Counted from the stretch's first letter, positions 15,463 through 25,640 are shown. The stretch is DNA of 64,000 nt from Vicia villosa (GCF_029867415.1 NC_081185.1:133879753-133943752); one strand, 5' to 3'. Numbers and translations: made by a program. Notes: a model not told the origin generated them from the letters alone.

Positions 15463-15800
15463 GGGCATACATTTGACTGAGAAATTTAATTTTGTCAGTG
15501 ACTCTGTCATTAGTGCCTGTACGATTCATATTATTTTAACAGTTGCTACTCATTGGTGTGAATGGTAGATTTTCCCTGTGTTGGGAAATTAATTATGTCA
15601 ATTTGTTGTTGCTTAAACTAACTTTCAGGAGCTTGGTCATGCACATCGCCTTTCTCAAAACCAAGAAGGCTCAAAGCATGAACCACAGACTGCACCTGGC
15701 TATTATGGTCATGGTGTTTGTTGTTAACACTTATGGTATTCTTAAATTTCTGAATATGTGTGAATATAGATCAAACCTATGTTGTTGTTAGACATCCACA
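15463..15800 (+). other. RABE 3' untranslated region (approximate)
   Basis: Sequence downstream of the TGA. No canonical AATAAA at a fixed distance was seen, so the end is approximate. It contains the possible alternative exon at 15629-15727. Confidence 0.5.
15629..15727 (+). CDS. Possible alternative terminal exon of RABE
   Basis: After a good acceptor (CTTAAACTAACTTTCAG, ending 15628) an open block of 32 codons plus TAA starts in phase 0: ELGHAHRLSQNQEG, then a polar stretch and YYGHGVCC. Exon 7 also ends in phase 0 (15185), so exon 7 to this block would stay in frame and give a Rab ending in Cys-Cys, a valid prenylation signal of the XCC type. It could equally be chance or a decayed exon. 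No transcript evidence is available. Confidence 0.3.
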   Translation, partial: ELGHAHRLSQNQEGSKHEPQTAPGYYGHGVCC

Positions 15801-16768
15801 TCTTCATTCTTTAGTTTGAAGTTTCCAGAAAAATAGCTAAATACCTATTGATTTCAAAGACATGGCTAACATGTCGAAATGAGAAACTACAAGAATTCTA
15901 TTTCAAACCTTTTATTTTTTTAAAGTCCCCACTTCATTCCTTCTAAACACGTAAACAAAACCATGAAGTATTCACTTTGATAGGCACTTTTAAGAGTGTT
16001 AGTATGCCTTGCATGAGCTCCTCATTTACATATACTCAATTATTCAAATCAAACATCTATAATAAATTAACTAGACTCCACTAATATTTTTTATTAATAT
16101 GCTTAAAAATAATTTATTTTTAAATTATAATAATATTATTTTGAGATGATGAAAACCATCTCTTACATACTTTTCTTTTCATTCTATAAGAACATCTTCA
16201 ATGATTATCTTTTAAGAAATCTATTTTGAGATTTATAGACTATTAAGTGGTCTCTATAAAGGGCCCATTTGTTTTAGCCTCATAAAATTAAAAATTTTCT
16301 TTGTATTTTTAAAATTGACTTTTTTTTATATTTCTAAAGGTATATTTATAAAGCCGTTTCAAAAAAATTACAAGTTTCTTATAATTGTTTTTCTAAATTG
16401 AAAGATTAATTTCTGATATTTTATGACATAAACATATATTATTGAAGATTAAAATACATTTGAAGCTGTGATTTTTTTTAAAAAGTTGTATCTTAACATT
16501 GATATTTTTAAAAAGAAAATAGCTTTAAAATAAAGTAATTATTTAAAATTTAAAATTTAATTATTTTAATAAAATAATGAAATATCTCGTTAAAGAATAA
16601 TTATTCAAATTAATTTTTTATTTAACACTTTTATAAAAAAAATTTTAAAACAAGTTTTCTTAATGCTAAATTATGTAACATTATAAAAATTATATATATT
16701 TTTTAAAAATCAAAACAAACCGTTCTAATATCATGTCATATTTAAGCAACCATGTTCCATTTGCAAAA
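15801..16768. other. Intergenic, very AT-rich
   Basis: No gene or element recognised. Confidence 0.5.
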
Positions 16769-16914
16769 ACATGTAATTCTTAGATTTTTTTTAATAAACA
16801 TTTTTTGGAAAAAAATTACATGTAATTCTTAGATTTTTTTAATAATCATTTTTTGGAAAAAAATTACATGTAATTCTTAGATTTTTTTTAATAACCATTT
16901 TTCGAAAAAAAATT
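16769..16914. repeat. Tandem repeat, about 52-bp unit, 3 copies
   Basis: Three head-to-tail copies of ACATGTAATTCTTAGATTTT...AATAA.CATTTTT.GAAAAAAATT. Confidence 0.85.
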
Positions 16915-17213
16915 ACAAAGAAAAATATATTTTCAACAAAATTATCTGGATAATCAAGTAGCTGCTCTAAGTGTAGGAGCCACCCTCCACTGCACTATAG
17001 TGTAATTGAAAGAACATTGACGCCACCCTCGTAGCATCTTAGTTGTAGGATTTTAGGATAGACATGGTGGATGGTGCCTTAGGGCAAATAAGTTTTTTTT
17101 TTTAATTTTTTGTTTCAATAATAATAAATATTTAATAATTATAAAAAATCAAAAAAATATACATTACTCTTTAATTATAAAACAAAATTATAAATGTTAA
17201 AAAAAAATATTTT

Positions 17214-17214
<1 letters not shown>

Positions 17215-17244
<30 letters not shown>
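17215..17244. repeat. (ATC)n microsatellite
   Basis: About ten uninterrupted ATC/CAT triplets. Confidence 0.95.
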
Positions 17245-17259
17245 GTAACGACCATCAGT

Positions 17260-18840
17260 TTCAATAGATAGTGTGCTACAATATTACAATATGAATACAA
17301 GCTAAATTATGTATACTTTCCAACATATGCCCAATGCCTTATATGTTTTCCATGCTTCCGCACCTTCACTAGAGTTTTGTCTTTAGCGGTCAACGACACG
17401 AGGCAATGGACAATCAGGTTTCAACTTCACATAAACCTAATAATTCTTGTTGACAAAACTAAGTGCAATAAGCTTATGTCTACTCCCAGCCATTGATAGA
17501 GATACCACTAGTCGAAAGAAAATGATGTTACGGTTCTTGGACAACAAGACCAATATCACAATGTATCTAGAAACAATCGGCTAACCCATATCAAGAAGCG
17601 TCATCCATTTCTCACGACCCTGCACACCCAAGCTAACTACTCGCAACTAAATTCTAACTTCTGAGACTGTGTCATAGAACACACCTTAGAATACAAATAA
17701 CAGTGGTGATAAACTTCAACATCTAAATGCGTACGAACCCAATAACATGACTTTTCACCCCATACAAGTAATGCTTCTATAGCACGAAAACTACAATTTC
17801 AATCAGGATCTACATCAACAATGTTATCAATGTAAGAAAAAAAGGAAGCCGAGACAAGTAAATTTGTCTTGAAGACTTGCTAGACAATTGAATTCAATTT
17901 GGTTTTGCACATGATGTACATCACTCACATGGACCTTTTTACTCTTCTTATTTCATCTTTTTGGCTTGTAATTCACTAGTGGTGGACACATGGAAGTTAT
18001 GGATGGATGCATTAGTTCTCGATTTTTTTCCATCATCCTCTGGCCAACTATATCCAATATAGTGATATAACTGTTCAACTATTCACATTCTCCCTCTAAA
18101 TACAATTGTGTCCCACTATCTTCTTGAGTGACTTCATGCTCTTCAATATTTAATTTCTTCCAAAACACATGAATCGATTCTAACAGAACAGGCGCACCTT
18201 GTATTTGGAGACCTGCAAGTTGACACATACAAGGTAACCCATGTGTTGTTCAAATGAACCAACCACATGCATCTTTTTCAGAACCAACAAAATTTACGCT
18301 TTTTAACTCCTTTGCAACATGTTGTATACATTGTATTGAAAAGAATTCTTGCAATATGGAGTAAAATGGAGTGTTATATCGATGCTCAATGTTGGTAATC
18401 ATGTTTTGAAATGATACTCTGATTGAACCTAGTTGCAACTTTGACATGATGTTCACAACATCCCCACTTCTGCATAAATCTCCTCGGCTAGTAGTCAACA
18501 TGTTTTTTAGTCTCCAATGAGCATACTGAACTCTAAAATTGATAAATATAAAAAGAAGTTATAATTTGTTAATTAGTACTGGAATACAATCAAAGTCACA
18601 ACGATGTACCTGTTTGTAGTCATGTTCCCCAAATGAGTGACTCTACTAGTCCATGCAGCAACAAAATTTTCTTTATAGGATGTAAACCATGTTCATGCAC
18701 ATACTAAATAAAGGAATATCAACACATACGACCTCAAAATGTTTCCAGTGTTCTACAAATTCAAACTCCCTATTCAAATACATGATTTTGGTCCATAGAT
18801 CCTTAACATGCTCTTTCCTATTAGATTCAACACACTCCTT
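17260..18840 (-). pseudogene. MULE transposase C-terminal part with OTU-like domain, decayed
   Basis: The minus strand encodes, in order: FEFVEHWKHFE, SSHSFGEH, YAHWRLKNMLTTSRGDLC (the end of a MULE transposase core), NCGCGW-type SWIM remnants near 18240, then a linker and an OTU cysteine-protease-like segment near 17810 (VDVDPD.NCSFRAIEALL). The expected DGNC has a TGA stop in place of its Gly. Several further stops and shifts are present. MULE transposase fused to an OTU domain is a known plant arrangement. Its N-terminal part lies at 19420-19860; the catalytic middle is missing, replaced by an LTR-like piece. Not functional. Confidence 0.7.
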
Positions 18841-18898
18841 ACACTTCATACTACATTTTTTTTAATCATGAAATAGACACAATAAAAGAGTTGAGGAT

Positions 18899-19400
18899 TG
18901 TTAAGTGCCAAAATGTAGTTATTTTGTATATATGTTTTGTTGCACTTATCGATAGTTTTTGTTAATACCGTTGAATAATTCTCCATTTTGTGCATAAATA
19001 CGTATACTTTATGAATAGATATATTTTCATACACTTTTATACTTTTAGATAGTTTTCTACTCTTTTTGTAGGTATTCTTGTGTATTTGGAGCATGAGCAA
19101 TAAAGTGTCGAAGACACGACTTCAAACGCGCGATTTTGAGCGACGAAATCAATTCATTCGGTGGTTAAGGCTCAAAATGAGGATGATAAAAATCATAAAT
19201 TTGACTGCCATTTATTCATTGTTAGATAGGAAATTGAATAAGCTTTCCAACGCTTCGAACCGGGCGCAAATCGGAGTTACGGTTCTCAAGTTACGTCATT
19301 TTTACTAAAAGCTGTTTTTTCAAGACAGCAGTTTGGGCGCGATGCACGCTCCTGCGCGCGACGCGCGCTGTACAGAACTCAAAATTGCATAAATAAAGGA
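18899..19400 (+). mobile_element. LTR-like insertion inside the MULE remnant
   Basis: Starts TGTTAAGTGCCAAAATG and ends in a GC-rich stretch (GCGCGCGACGCGCGC, about 19354-19368) unlike its AT-rich surroundings. It separates the two parts of the MULE pseudogene. The TG start, lack of coding and look of the sequence suggest a Ty3/gypsy LTR or leader fragment. Class and edges are uncertain. Confidence 0.4.
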
Positions 19401-19419
19401 AAAGTTACATTTTTTTGGG

Positions 19420-19860
19420 GAATGCAGTACTTGTTTGTTTTGTATGTACAATGAAAAATCAACACCAAATGAAACATGTCCAATAACTTCACTAAATTAG
19501 ACTCAGCAGATGTTACATTTCATTCGATGGACCTCTCTTGCTCGTCTTGTATATAGATCTTGCCTTGTACACATGCGTAACACTTGTGAGAATTTATAGA
19601 TATTTATCTCTCAAAGTAGAAACTATGTACTTGGGAGCCCTAATGTATTTTGTCATGTCATTGACAAACTATTTCATCATGTTATAAAAGGCCTATTATT
19701 TCTTGGCCATATAAACCTATAGCTGGTTTATGATTGTGAAATCCACACTTAACCATCACCTTCCAACTGATACCACTTTGTACAAATCTCAGCTTAAATG
19801 GACATTCAATTTCATGGCTCAATAATTTTAAAAAAAAACAAACCAACCTAAACCGCATTT
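19420..19860 (-). pseudogene. MULE transposase N-terminal FAR1-like domain remnant
   Basis: Minus-strand reading gives ECPFKLRF, MVKCGFHNHKPAI, GLYGQEIIGLL, NDMTKYI and VTHVYKARSIYKTSKRGP. This is the zinc-binding FAR1/WRKY-GCM1-type region and following linker of plant MULE transposases, in the right order to precede the 17.3-18.8 kb part. Stops are present downstream (about 19500). Confidence 0.7.
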
Positions 19861-19960
19861 GTATGATTTGGTTTGGTTTGATTTTATTATTCAAAATCAA
19901 CCAAACTAAACCGAACCACAAACTTTTTTCTCTTACAATGCAAATGATTTTTTACATAAA
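19815..19960. repeat. CCAAACCAAA-type low-complexity repeat
   Basis: AACAAACCAACCTAAACCGC and its complement GGTTTGGTTTGATTTT lie a few dozen bases apart, forming a hairpin-like repeat similar in flavour to the one at 9781-10320. Confidence 0.4.
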
Positions 19961-20229
19961 AACCGTCCAAACCACACCGAAAACATTCCTACAAAACAAT
20001 GTACACACGGATAGTCAACTAATTCTAAAATTTCAAATGCATAGGACAACAAATGTGAAATAAAAATATAACAATATAAAAAAAAATAGGAATACACCAA
20101 TGTGTTATCCACTATCTTCTTTGGGCCCATAGGACTACAAATGGTCTCATAATTGAGAGTTTATCTGTACACTCATATAAGGTAAACAACAACACACCTG
20201 AAAATTCTAAAATATTTTTAGATATACAT

Positions 20230-20440
20230 ATTCAAAGGCACTTCAAATTTGGGATATTGGTTAATTCGGATATTCATATCCGAACTCACCCTCAACGAAA
20301 ATTTAGGATATTAGTTAATTCAGATATGCATATGTGAAGTCATTTTTTTTCTCAAAAATGGATGACTTCGGATATGCATATGCAAAATCATCTTCTTTCT
20401 AAAAAAATGACTTCAAAGATACATATCCAAAATATAAAAG
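20230..20440. repeat. Palindrome cluster (GGATATKCATATCC type)
   Basis: ATTCGGATATTCATATCCGAA (20257-20285 region), CAGATATGCATATGTGAA, TTCGGATATGCATATGCAAAA and a decayed TTCAAAGATACATATCCAAAA recur about every 60 bp. The arrangement resembles the palindromes of the MULE at 22452-25631, and the cluster lies just upstream of the decayed MULE gene, so it may be that element's 5' terminal region. Confidence 0.5.
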
Positions 20441-21603
20441 TATTTTAGAGTTTTTATCGAAGAATCAACGAGAAGCTATATGGATATATAGAGAATTTCT
20501 CCTCATAGTTTCGTTTGATAAAAATAAGTTAAAGTATAAAGACATAGAAGATAGTTCTTTTTAAGATAAACTAGAAAAATAATATATCAACACTACTTAC
20601 AAACAATAGTGCCAAAGTCTCTATAAGTCTAGGGGATTTATCTCTAACTTATTTTGTTTAAACAAAATTTTATTATTCATATAAGATTTGTATTAATAAC
20701 TATAAACTCACAAAATTACAAATTCATGTTGAGTTTGTAGTGTTAAAATATTAATATTAATGTAAGTGGACCAAAAAATTTGCATGCAAATAATTGAAAC
20801 GCACCAATTAAACGGGAGATCCTAGCATAGTACTTGGAATCTTTGATATGTTTAAAATTTGTTGGCCACAATGAAGATGAAGGTGAACATCTCATGTGTG
20901 ACACGTTGGAACCCATGAATCAATCAACGTGGACCTTTCTTTTTATATGAATTATAATAATTGTCTCTTAAAACCAAAAATCTAAACATGCATGCAAAAG
21001 AAAATACTGTTTAGATATGGTTCCACTATATTCTGAAATGTCTTTAGATATTATATTATGTTTTTCTTTTCACTTTTTCTAATTTTATTTAGCTGCACAA
21101 AACTAATTTTATTTAGCCGCGAAAAATTTATATTTGTCCTTTTCAATTTAATCAGAGGTCGTGAGTTTGAACCCAATAATTAATTATGATTCTCTTCGAT
21201 TTAAAAAATAATTTTTACGGTTGTGCATAAAGGTGACCTATTTCTCCCTCATTATTTAAAGCACAATAATTAGGAGAAAACATATTTCGACAATCAATAG
21301 ATTTTCATAGCATTTATCAATATTTTTTATTTTCTAACATTAGAAACAGTAAATTTTTTACAGAGAATGCAAAGAGTCATGTATAACAATGTTATATAAT
21401 GCATATAACTTTTAAGATGACATCCATCCAAAATGGGACAACCATGCAACTTGTTACTCATTTGTATGTTATTTATGTACAATCTTGATTATATAGTAAA
21501 ATGTATTTTTTCAAGAAAAAAAATATTTTAAAAATTTATCTTGCTATTTAATTGTTTATTTTTAATTAAAACCATATGAAAATGTAACCACTTTAAATTT
21601 TTT
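20441..21603. other. Intergenic, AT-rich
   Basis: No supported gene or element. Confidence 0.5.
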
Positions 21604-22100
21604 GAAGAGTTTAGTCATATACTCTAGTTCTATCAAACTCCGTGCATTAGTGTCTAAAGTTGCACTGTCTTATTGTGTGAAATGACTACATAGATCAATT
21701 AAGACGATGATGAAACTTTTATGTTATACTGGATTCTTTGATCTACTCACATGGAAAAAGTCTTGAATATGTTGGGTGTTTTTCTTTTCAGAAGTAAAAT
21801 TGATTTTATCACTATTTTTATGATTTTATTGTTGTCATTGCCATGCATGCAGGGAACAAATATTGAACTGGACCCGCATTGAGTAAGATTCCAATGACAG
21901 CCAATGCATGAATTTGGTGGCTACAGTGTACGTACTGAGCCTCTCTTTATAAAATTATACCTTATCTTTTCCTTATTCATAGGATACACTTTTGATATTT
22001 GATTTGTATTTATTCTCATGTTTTGTAAATGTTGTATATAAATATAGATATACCATCGATCATACATAAACAAGATTCAAGAATTATTTAAAGTCATTTT
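21604..22100. repeat. Direct duplication, copy A
   Basis: Matches 28396-28866 in the same orientation, starting GAAGAGTTTAGTC.TATACT and continuing through GTCTTGAATATGTTG, GCAGGGAACAAATATTGAAC, TCTCTTTATAAAATTATACC and AAACAAGATTCA. Identity by eye is about 85-90% over the best 360 bp. No ORF. The TTTATAAAATT could be TATA-like. Confidence 0.8.
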
Positions 22101-22442
22101 TATTTTAGATCACTTTATGCTGTTAAAAATCTTCTTTAGATCCTCATGGCACTTTTAGTATCATCTTCATATACTATTGTCCTTTTTCCAACTACTTGCA
22201 AGAACCTTCTCAATATGGGATGGCAGTAATGAAATTTTACTATTAAAATCACATTTGATTAGTATTTTCTTAAAGCGATTGTATTCTTGCTACAACTTCT
22301 TGCAGTGAGATTCATGATGTTTTGAGTGATTAGGTTCTTAAATAACTAGTATGTCATATTGATTGTTTCCTAAGTGTAAAGAATGTAAGACAACAACGGA
22401 AATGGAGGAGAAATTAAATTGAAGATAAATGAAGATGGGTAA
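22101..22442. other. Intergenic, nothing recognised
   Basis: AT-rich, no supported feature. Confidence 0.5.
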
Positions 22443-22451
22443 TTTTGGAAA
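22443..22451. repeat. MULE target-site duplication, left
   Basis: TTTTGGAAA, identical to 25632-25640. Nine bp is the standard Mutator-family length. Confidence 0.9.
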
Positions 22452-22519
22452 GAAAATTTCTTCACCCACCTCCTAACCTTCTTGCCCACCCCTGGTGAAT
22501 TTACCACACTACCCCTTGT

Positions 22520-22728
22520 TTCGGAAGTTCATTTCCGGAAAGGTATTTTTTTTTGTAAAAAAAGGTGTTTTCGAAAATGTATCTCCGAAAACGTGTTTTT
22601 TTTAATATAAAATATTGATTTCGGAGATGCATCTCCGAAATAAAGTTACTTTTCAGAAAATGTGGTGTTTTCGGAAGTTCATCTCCGAACGCACCCCCTT
22701 TGAGGGAATTCGGAAATGAACCTCCGAA
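22520..22728. repeat. Left terminal palindrome array of the MULE
   Basis: Five palindromes at 22520, 22570, 22620, 22670 and 22709, spaced 39-50 bp, e.g. TTCGGAGATGCATCTCCGAA at 22620-22639. Near-regular spacing and twofold symmetry suggest binding sites for a dimeric protein, presumably the transposase (inference). Confidence 0.85.
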
Positions 22729-22822
22729 TTTATGTCTGGACAGAAGAAAAATGAAAAACAACAACGATTCGCTTTATTTAATCGGGTGAAGATTACAACG
22801 ATAATATTACTGAAAATTAAAG

Positions 22823-23194
22823 TTAAATATTGTTGAACACGGGTAGGTGGGGATGAGTCAACATTTTGATAACGTCGTCCGCCGATCTTTGAAGTTTCGC
22901 GTCCAACTCGATCGGGCCTTTCGAAGAAAATCGGTCGAACGTTGTCCACAAAACCGCTAAATCTTCGTCATTCTTGATCTCAAAAGGTGTGAACTTAATG
23001 CATCCCTCGTCGTTAAGCGATGGCGAGCGGTACTCGAGCTTGACAACCTTTCGATTCTCGGGATAGTGCAAAAGCGTGTTGAGCGACGGTATCAACTCCG
23101 CAAACGGCGTGTCGCGCGAGAAGCGAAATTGGAACGGCATCGGGTAGCCGGTTTCAAAGTACACGAATGCTAGGTGGGGGTAGGTTTGTGTCAT
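22823..23194 (-). CDS. MULE accessory protein, 123 aa, unknown function
   Basis: Open reading frame downstream of the transposase on the same strand, starting MTQTYPHLAF. This start is preferred over an upstream ATG at 23272 because a TATA box lies at 23236-23244, so transcription should begin after the upstream ATG. The protein has a short beta-rich region (VYFETGYPMPFQFRF), KVVKLEYRSPSL, an acidic FEIKNDEDLAVLW segment and a helical C-terminus (LQRSADDVIKML). The middle resembles the PB1-like/N-terminal domain seen at the start of some plant MULE transposases (tentative). Here it is a separate gene with its own promoter. The frame is intact although the transposase has a stop. It ends at the left TIR region. 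Confidence 0.7.
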   Translation of the reverse strand: MTQTYPHLAFVYFETGYPMPFQFRFSRDTPFAELIPSLNTLLHYPENRKVVKLEYRSPSLNDEGCIKFTPFEIKNDEDLAVLWTTFDRFSSKGPIELDAKLQRSADDVIKMLTHPHLPVFNNI

Positions 23195-23235
23195 TTGTGT
23201 TTTGTGGTGTGAAGATGATGAAGAAGAGTGTGTAG

Positions 23236-23244
23236 TATTTATAG
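23236..23244 (-). promoter_or_regulatory. TATA box of MULE accessory gene
   Basis: Minus-strand CTATAAATA, 42 bp upstream of the preferred ATG, followed by CT/CA-rich leader. A palindrome (23297-23316) lies about 55 bp further upstream. Confidence 0.7.
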
Positions 23245-23327
23245 ACTTATTGAAGCATTGATGGCCCATCAAACCTTATCCTGCCTCAGGGGACTTTTCG
23301 GAAATGAACTTCTGAAAATAGGTGAAT

Positions 23328-25061
23328 TCAATGGTCGGCTACCTCATCCATGCGTATGGGTGAATTCAACTTTTTCTTTTTTGCAAGTATACAAGCACAT
23401 GGAAGGCCGTATGTCTTTCTAATGGTGCACCCACATAATGAACTATCCGTCCCCGTGGTCTCCGACCGCTTAGCTTCATGAAACAAAAAATTCAAACCCG
23501 TTCGAGATATGTTGTAAATCAATTGGGAGAATAGAATTTGGCCCTTATACCGGTGTTCCATAACCGTCTTGCTCCGACCGAACGATGTTTGAATTTCATT
23601 GTGTTGATTTTGGAGCATTTGGTTGACGGTGTCCTATCCCCGACACAAATCTCCCTTGCTATCACCCAACCACCTCTTGAAGACCGCATGTGCGGATTCA
23701 ACTCGGTTAGTCGTGGTGCAACCAAGATGTCTAACCCGATTTGTCCAAGCGCACACGACTTTTTCTCTAACTTTGTCAAGAATGGTGGATTCGACGTAAT
23801 GACAAAAAGTCTTAATGGAACCACACAAAGACCTAAAGTGTACCAATTTCTTGGTATACACCTCTTCGGAGTATGCATCCAAAATTTCCCTCCATGCGGC
23901 CATTATCCTATCAACCATAACACCGACTTTGACAACTTTACCATTTTCATCCGGCCTATCTTTTGTCCCAACCGCGGGTTTCAACTTGCTTCTCACGTTG
24001 CAAGTTATGTGATACCGGCAAAGTAAAGCGGTAGACGTCGGGAAGACGGTATCGACCGCATTCATCAAAGCATTGTCCCGATCGGTGACAATGACGTTTG
24101 GCATAACCTTTTGATCAACTAACAAAGACTTGCAAATTCCCAAGGCCCACGTAAAGTTGTCTTCTTTTTCACACTCCAAAAAAGCAAACCCCACCGAATA
24201 AGTCTTGTCCGTCGAGGTCACACCGACTATCTCTAGAAGCGGAAGCCTATATTTGTTTGTCTTGTACGTCGAATCCATGACTAGAACGGTTGGAAATGTG
24301 TTGAATAATTTGATACTTTCGGGATGAGTCCAAAAAATATCACGCACCGTAACTTTATCCTCGGAGGTTCGGAAGCTTGAAACATATTTGTTATCGCCTA
24401 GTAGTTTCAAAAGTTGTTGCATTTCCGACCGAGGGCCCATATTCAATACTTTGAGATTGTGCCGTTCATTGTAAACTTGCTTGATATTTGAAACGCTATC
24501 CGGATTCTTACGCTTCAAATCGGCAAGTATGTTGCGAGGCGCCACTTTGACTATCGTTAGGTACGATATCACATTCCTCTCTTCTCGGGACAAACGACAC
24601 GCCATTGGATGTCCGTGTAACTTGACATCCAAGGCATGATTATGAATTCCACAAATTACGGTTAACCGCCACAAATCATCAACCCTCCGAGTAGCACGCA
24701 ACTTAAACGGACACCCGCACTTTCTCGATCCCGTGTCCTCGTGTTTTAGCACCAGGTTTGATTGTACATAACTACCACCCCGTTCGCAATTCAAAACAAC
24801 GAAAGCTTTCCGCCTACTATTTCCGTTGTCCGACCTTAAAATAACAATTCCAAATCCATGTTTGTTAGCTTCCTTCCGAACCCAATCAATCAATTGTTCG
24901 CGACTACCGAAGCTCCGATCATTTGTAAAATATTGCCGAACATCGACCGCATTGATCATAGGAGTAACGTCAATAACCGGATCATTATTAACGTTGACAA
25001 TTTCCGGAACTAATACTCCATCGTCTCGCACAATGTTGTCCGGATGCACCATACCTAACAA
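23328..25061 (-). pseudogene. MULE transposase (MURA-type) with one in-frame stop
   Basis: Catalyses element excision and insertion in the nucleus. Domains in order: FAR1-like zinc-binding N-terminus (about 53-145: SREQLIDWVRKEA, CGCPFKLRA, CGIHNH), RNase-H-fold DDE core with D263 (VMDSTYKTN), D327 (VTDRDN) and E455 (NRVESAHAVF), then a SWIM-type zinc region (CGCTIRKTYGLPCACIL). After 475 codons a TAG at 23634-23636 interrupts the frame where relatives have Trp (LCRGWDTVN expected), consistent with a single TGG-to-TAG change; the frame then stays open for about 100 codons to 23328. The start is MLGMVHPDN; a second Met three codons on is equally possible. All three catalytic residues are kept. 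As read, the product would lack the SWIM part unless the stop is bypassed. Confidence 0.88.
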
Positions 25062-25116
25062 ATGAATAAATTAGCAAAATTGGCCAAAACTGTTTTTTTT
25101 AACTGCAAGGGCATAT

Positions 25117-25174
25117 TTCGGAAGTTCATTTCCGAAATTTATTAGGTAATATATTTCGGAAATGAACTTCCGAA
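25117..25174. repeat. Paired palindromes upstream of the MULE transposase
   Basis: TTCGGAAGTTCATTTCCGAA (25117-25136) and TTCGGAAATGAACTTCCGAA (25155-25174), 18 bp apart and about 55-110 bp upstream of the start codon: well placed for autoregulation (inference). Confidence 0.8.
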
Positions 25175-25412
25175 CCATATCAGTTTCAGCATAAAATTTA
25201 TCAATCAATGTAGTGAAATAGGGGATGAAATGAGTGATGTTTACCTGAAATTGTAGCTTTCTATGCTCCCTTCAACGTGATCAACGGTTTGAAACTTGAT
25301 TTTAGGGCGAAAAATGGATGGAGATTGATTGGGTTTTGGAGAGGGTTTTGAGATGTTTTGGAGAAAAATGATGAAATAGTGAAGGAGGGAAATTTGTATA
25401 TGCAGGAATATT

Positions 25413-25567
25413 TTCGGAAATGAACTTCCGAAAATATTCACGTTTTTAAATTTTTTTAACTTCGGAGATGCATCTCCGAAAACACCACTTTTTTGGTGTT
25501 TTCGGAGATTCATTTCCGAAATGTATGAAAATTCAAAAAAAAAAAACTTCGGAGATGCATCTCCGAA
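25413..25567. repeat. Right terminal palindrome array of the MULE
   Basis: Four palindromes at 25413, 25461, 25501 and 25548, the mirror of the left array. Confidence 0.85.
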
Positions 25568-25631
25568 GCAGGGGCAGTTTTGGTTTTTTGCTAGGGGTGA
25601 CCCCCATAGGGAGGTGGGTAAAGAAATTTTC

Positions 25632-25640
25632 TTTTGGAAA
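25632..25640. repeat. MULE target-site duplication, right
   Basis: TTTTGGAAA, identical to 22443-22451. Confidence 0.9.

Larger units (their letters stand above)
22452..25631 (-). mobile_element. Mutator-like element (MULE), structurally complete, 3180 bp
   Basis: Left end GAAAATTTCTTCACCCACC and right end (complement) GAAAATTTCTTTACCCACC form the terminal inverted repeats; a perfect 9-bp duplication flanks them. Contents on the minus strand: transposase (23328-25061, one stop) and a small second gene (22823-23194). Twelve 20-bp palindromes (TTCGGARNTNCATYTCCGAA class) lie at both ends, in the 25.1-kb promoter side and in the 23.3-kb intergenic space. Conserved ends and target duplication indicate a fairly recent insertion. 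Confidence 0.92.

Noticed and set aside
15543..15791. 82-aa hydrophobic frame after the Rab stop codon
   Set aside because: Different frame from the splice-compatible block at 15629; looks like 3' UTR.
17215..17244. Triplet repeat as part of a coding polyHis/polyAsp tract
   Set aside because: No open frame around it fits; ordinary microsatellite.
22653..22949. 98-aa and overlapping 87-aa minus-strand frames across the MULE left end
   Set aside because: They run through the terminal palindromes, which encode repeated artefact peptides in any frame.
23538..24026. 162-aa plus-strand frame inside the MULE
   Set aside because: Antisense shadow of the transposase coding strand.
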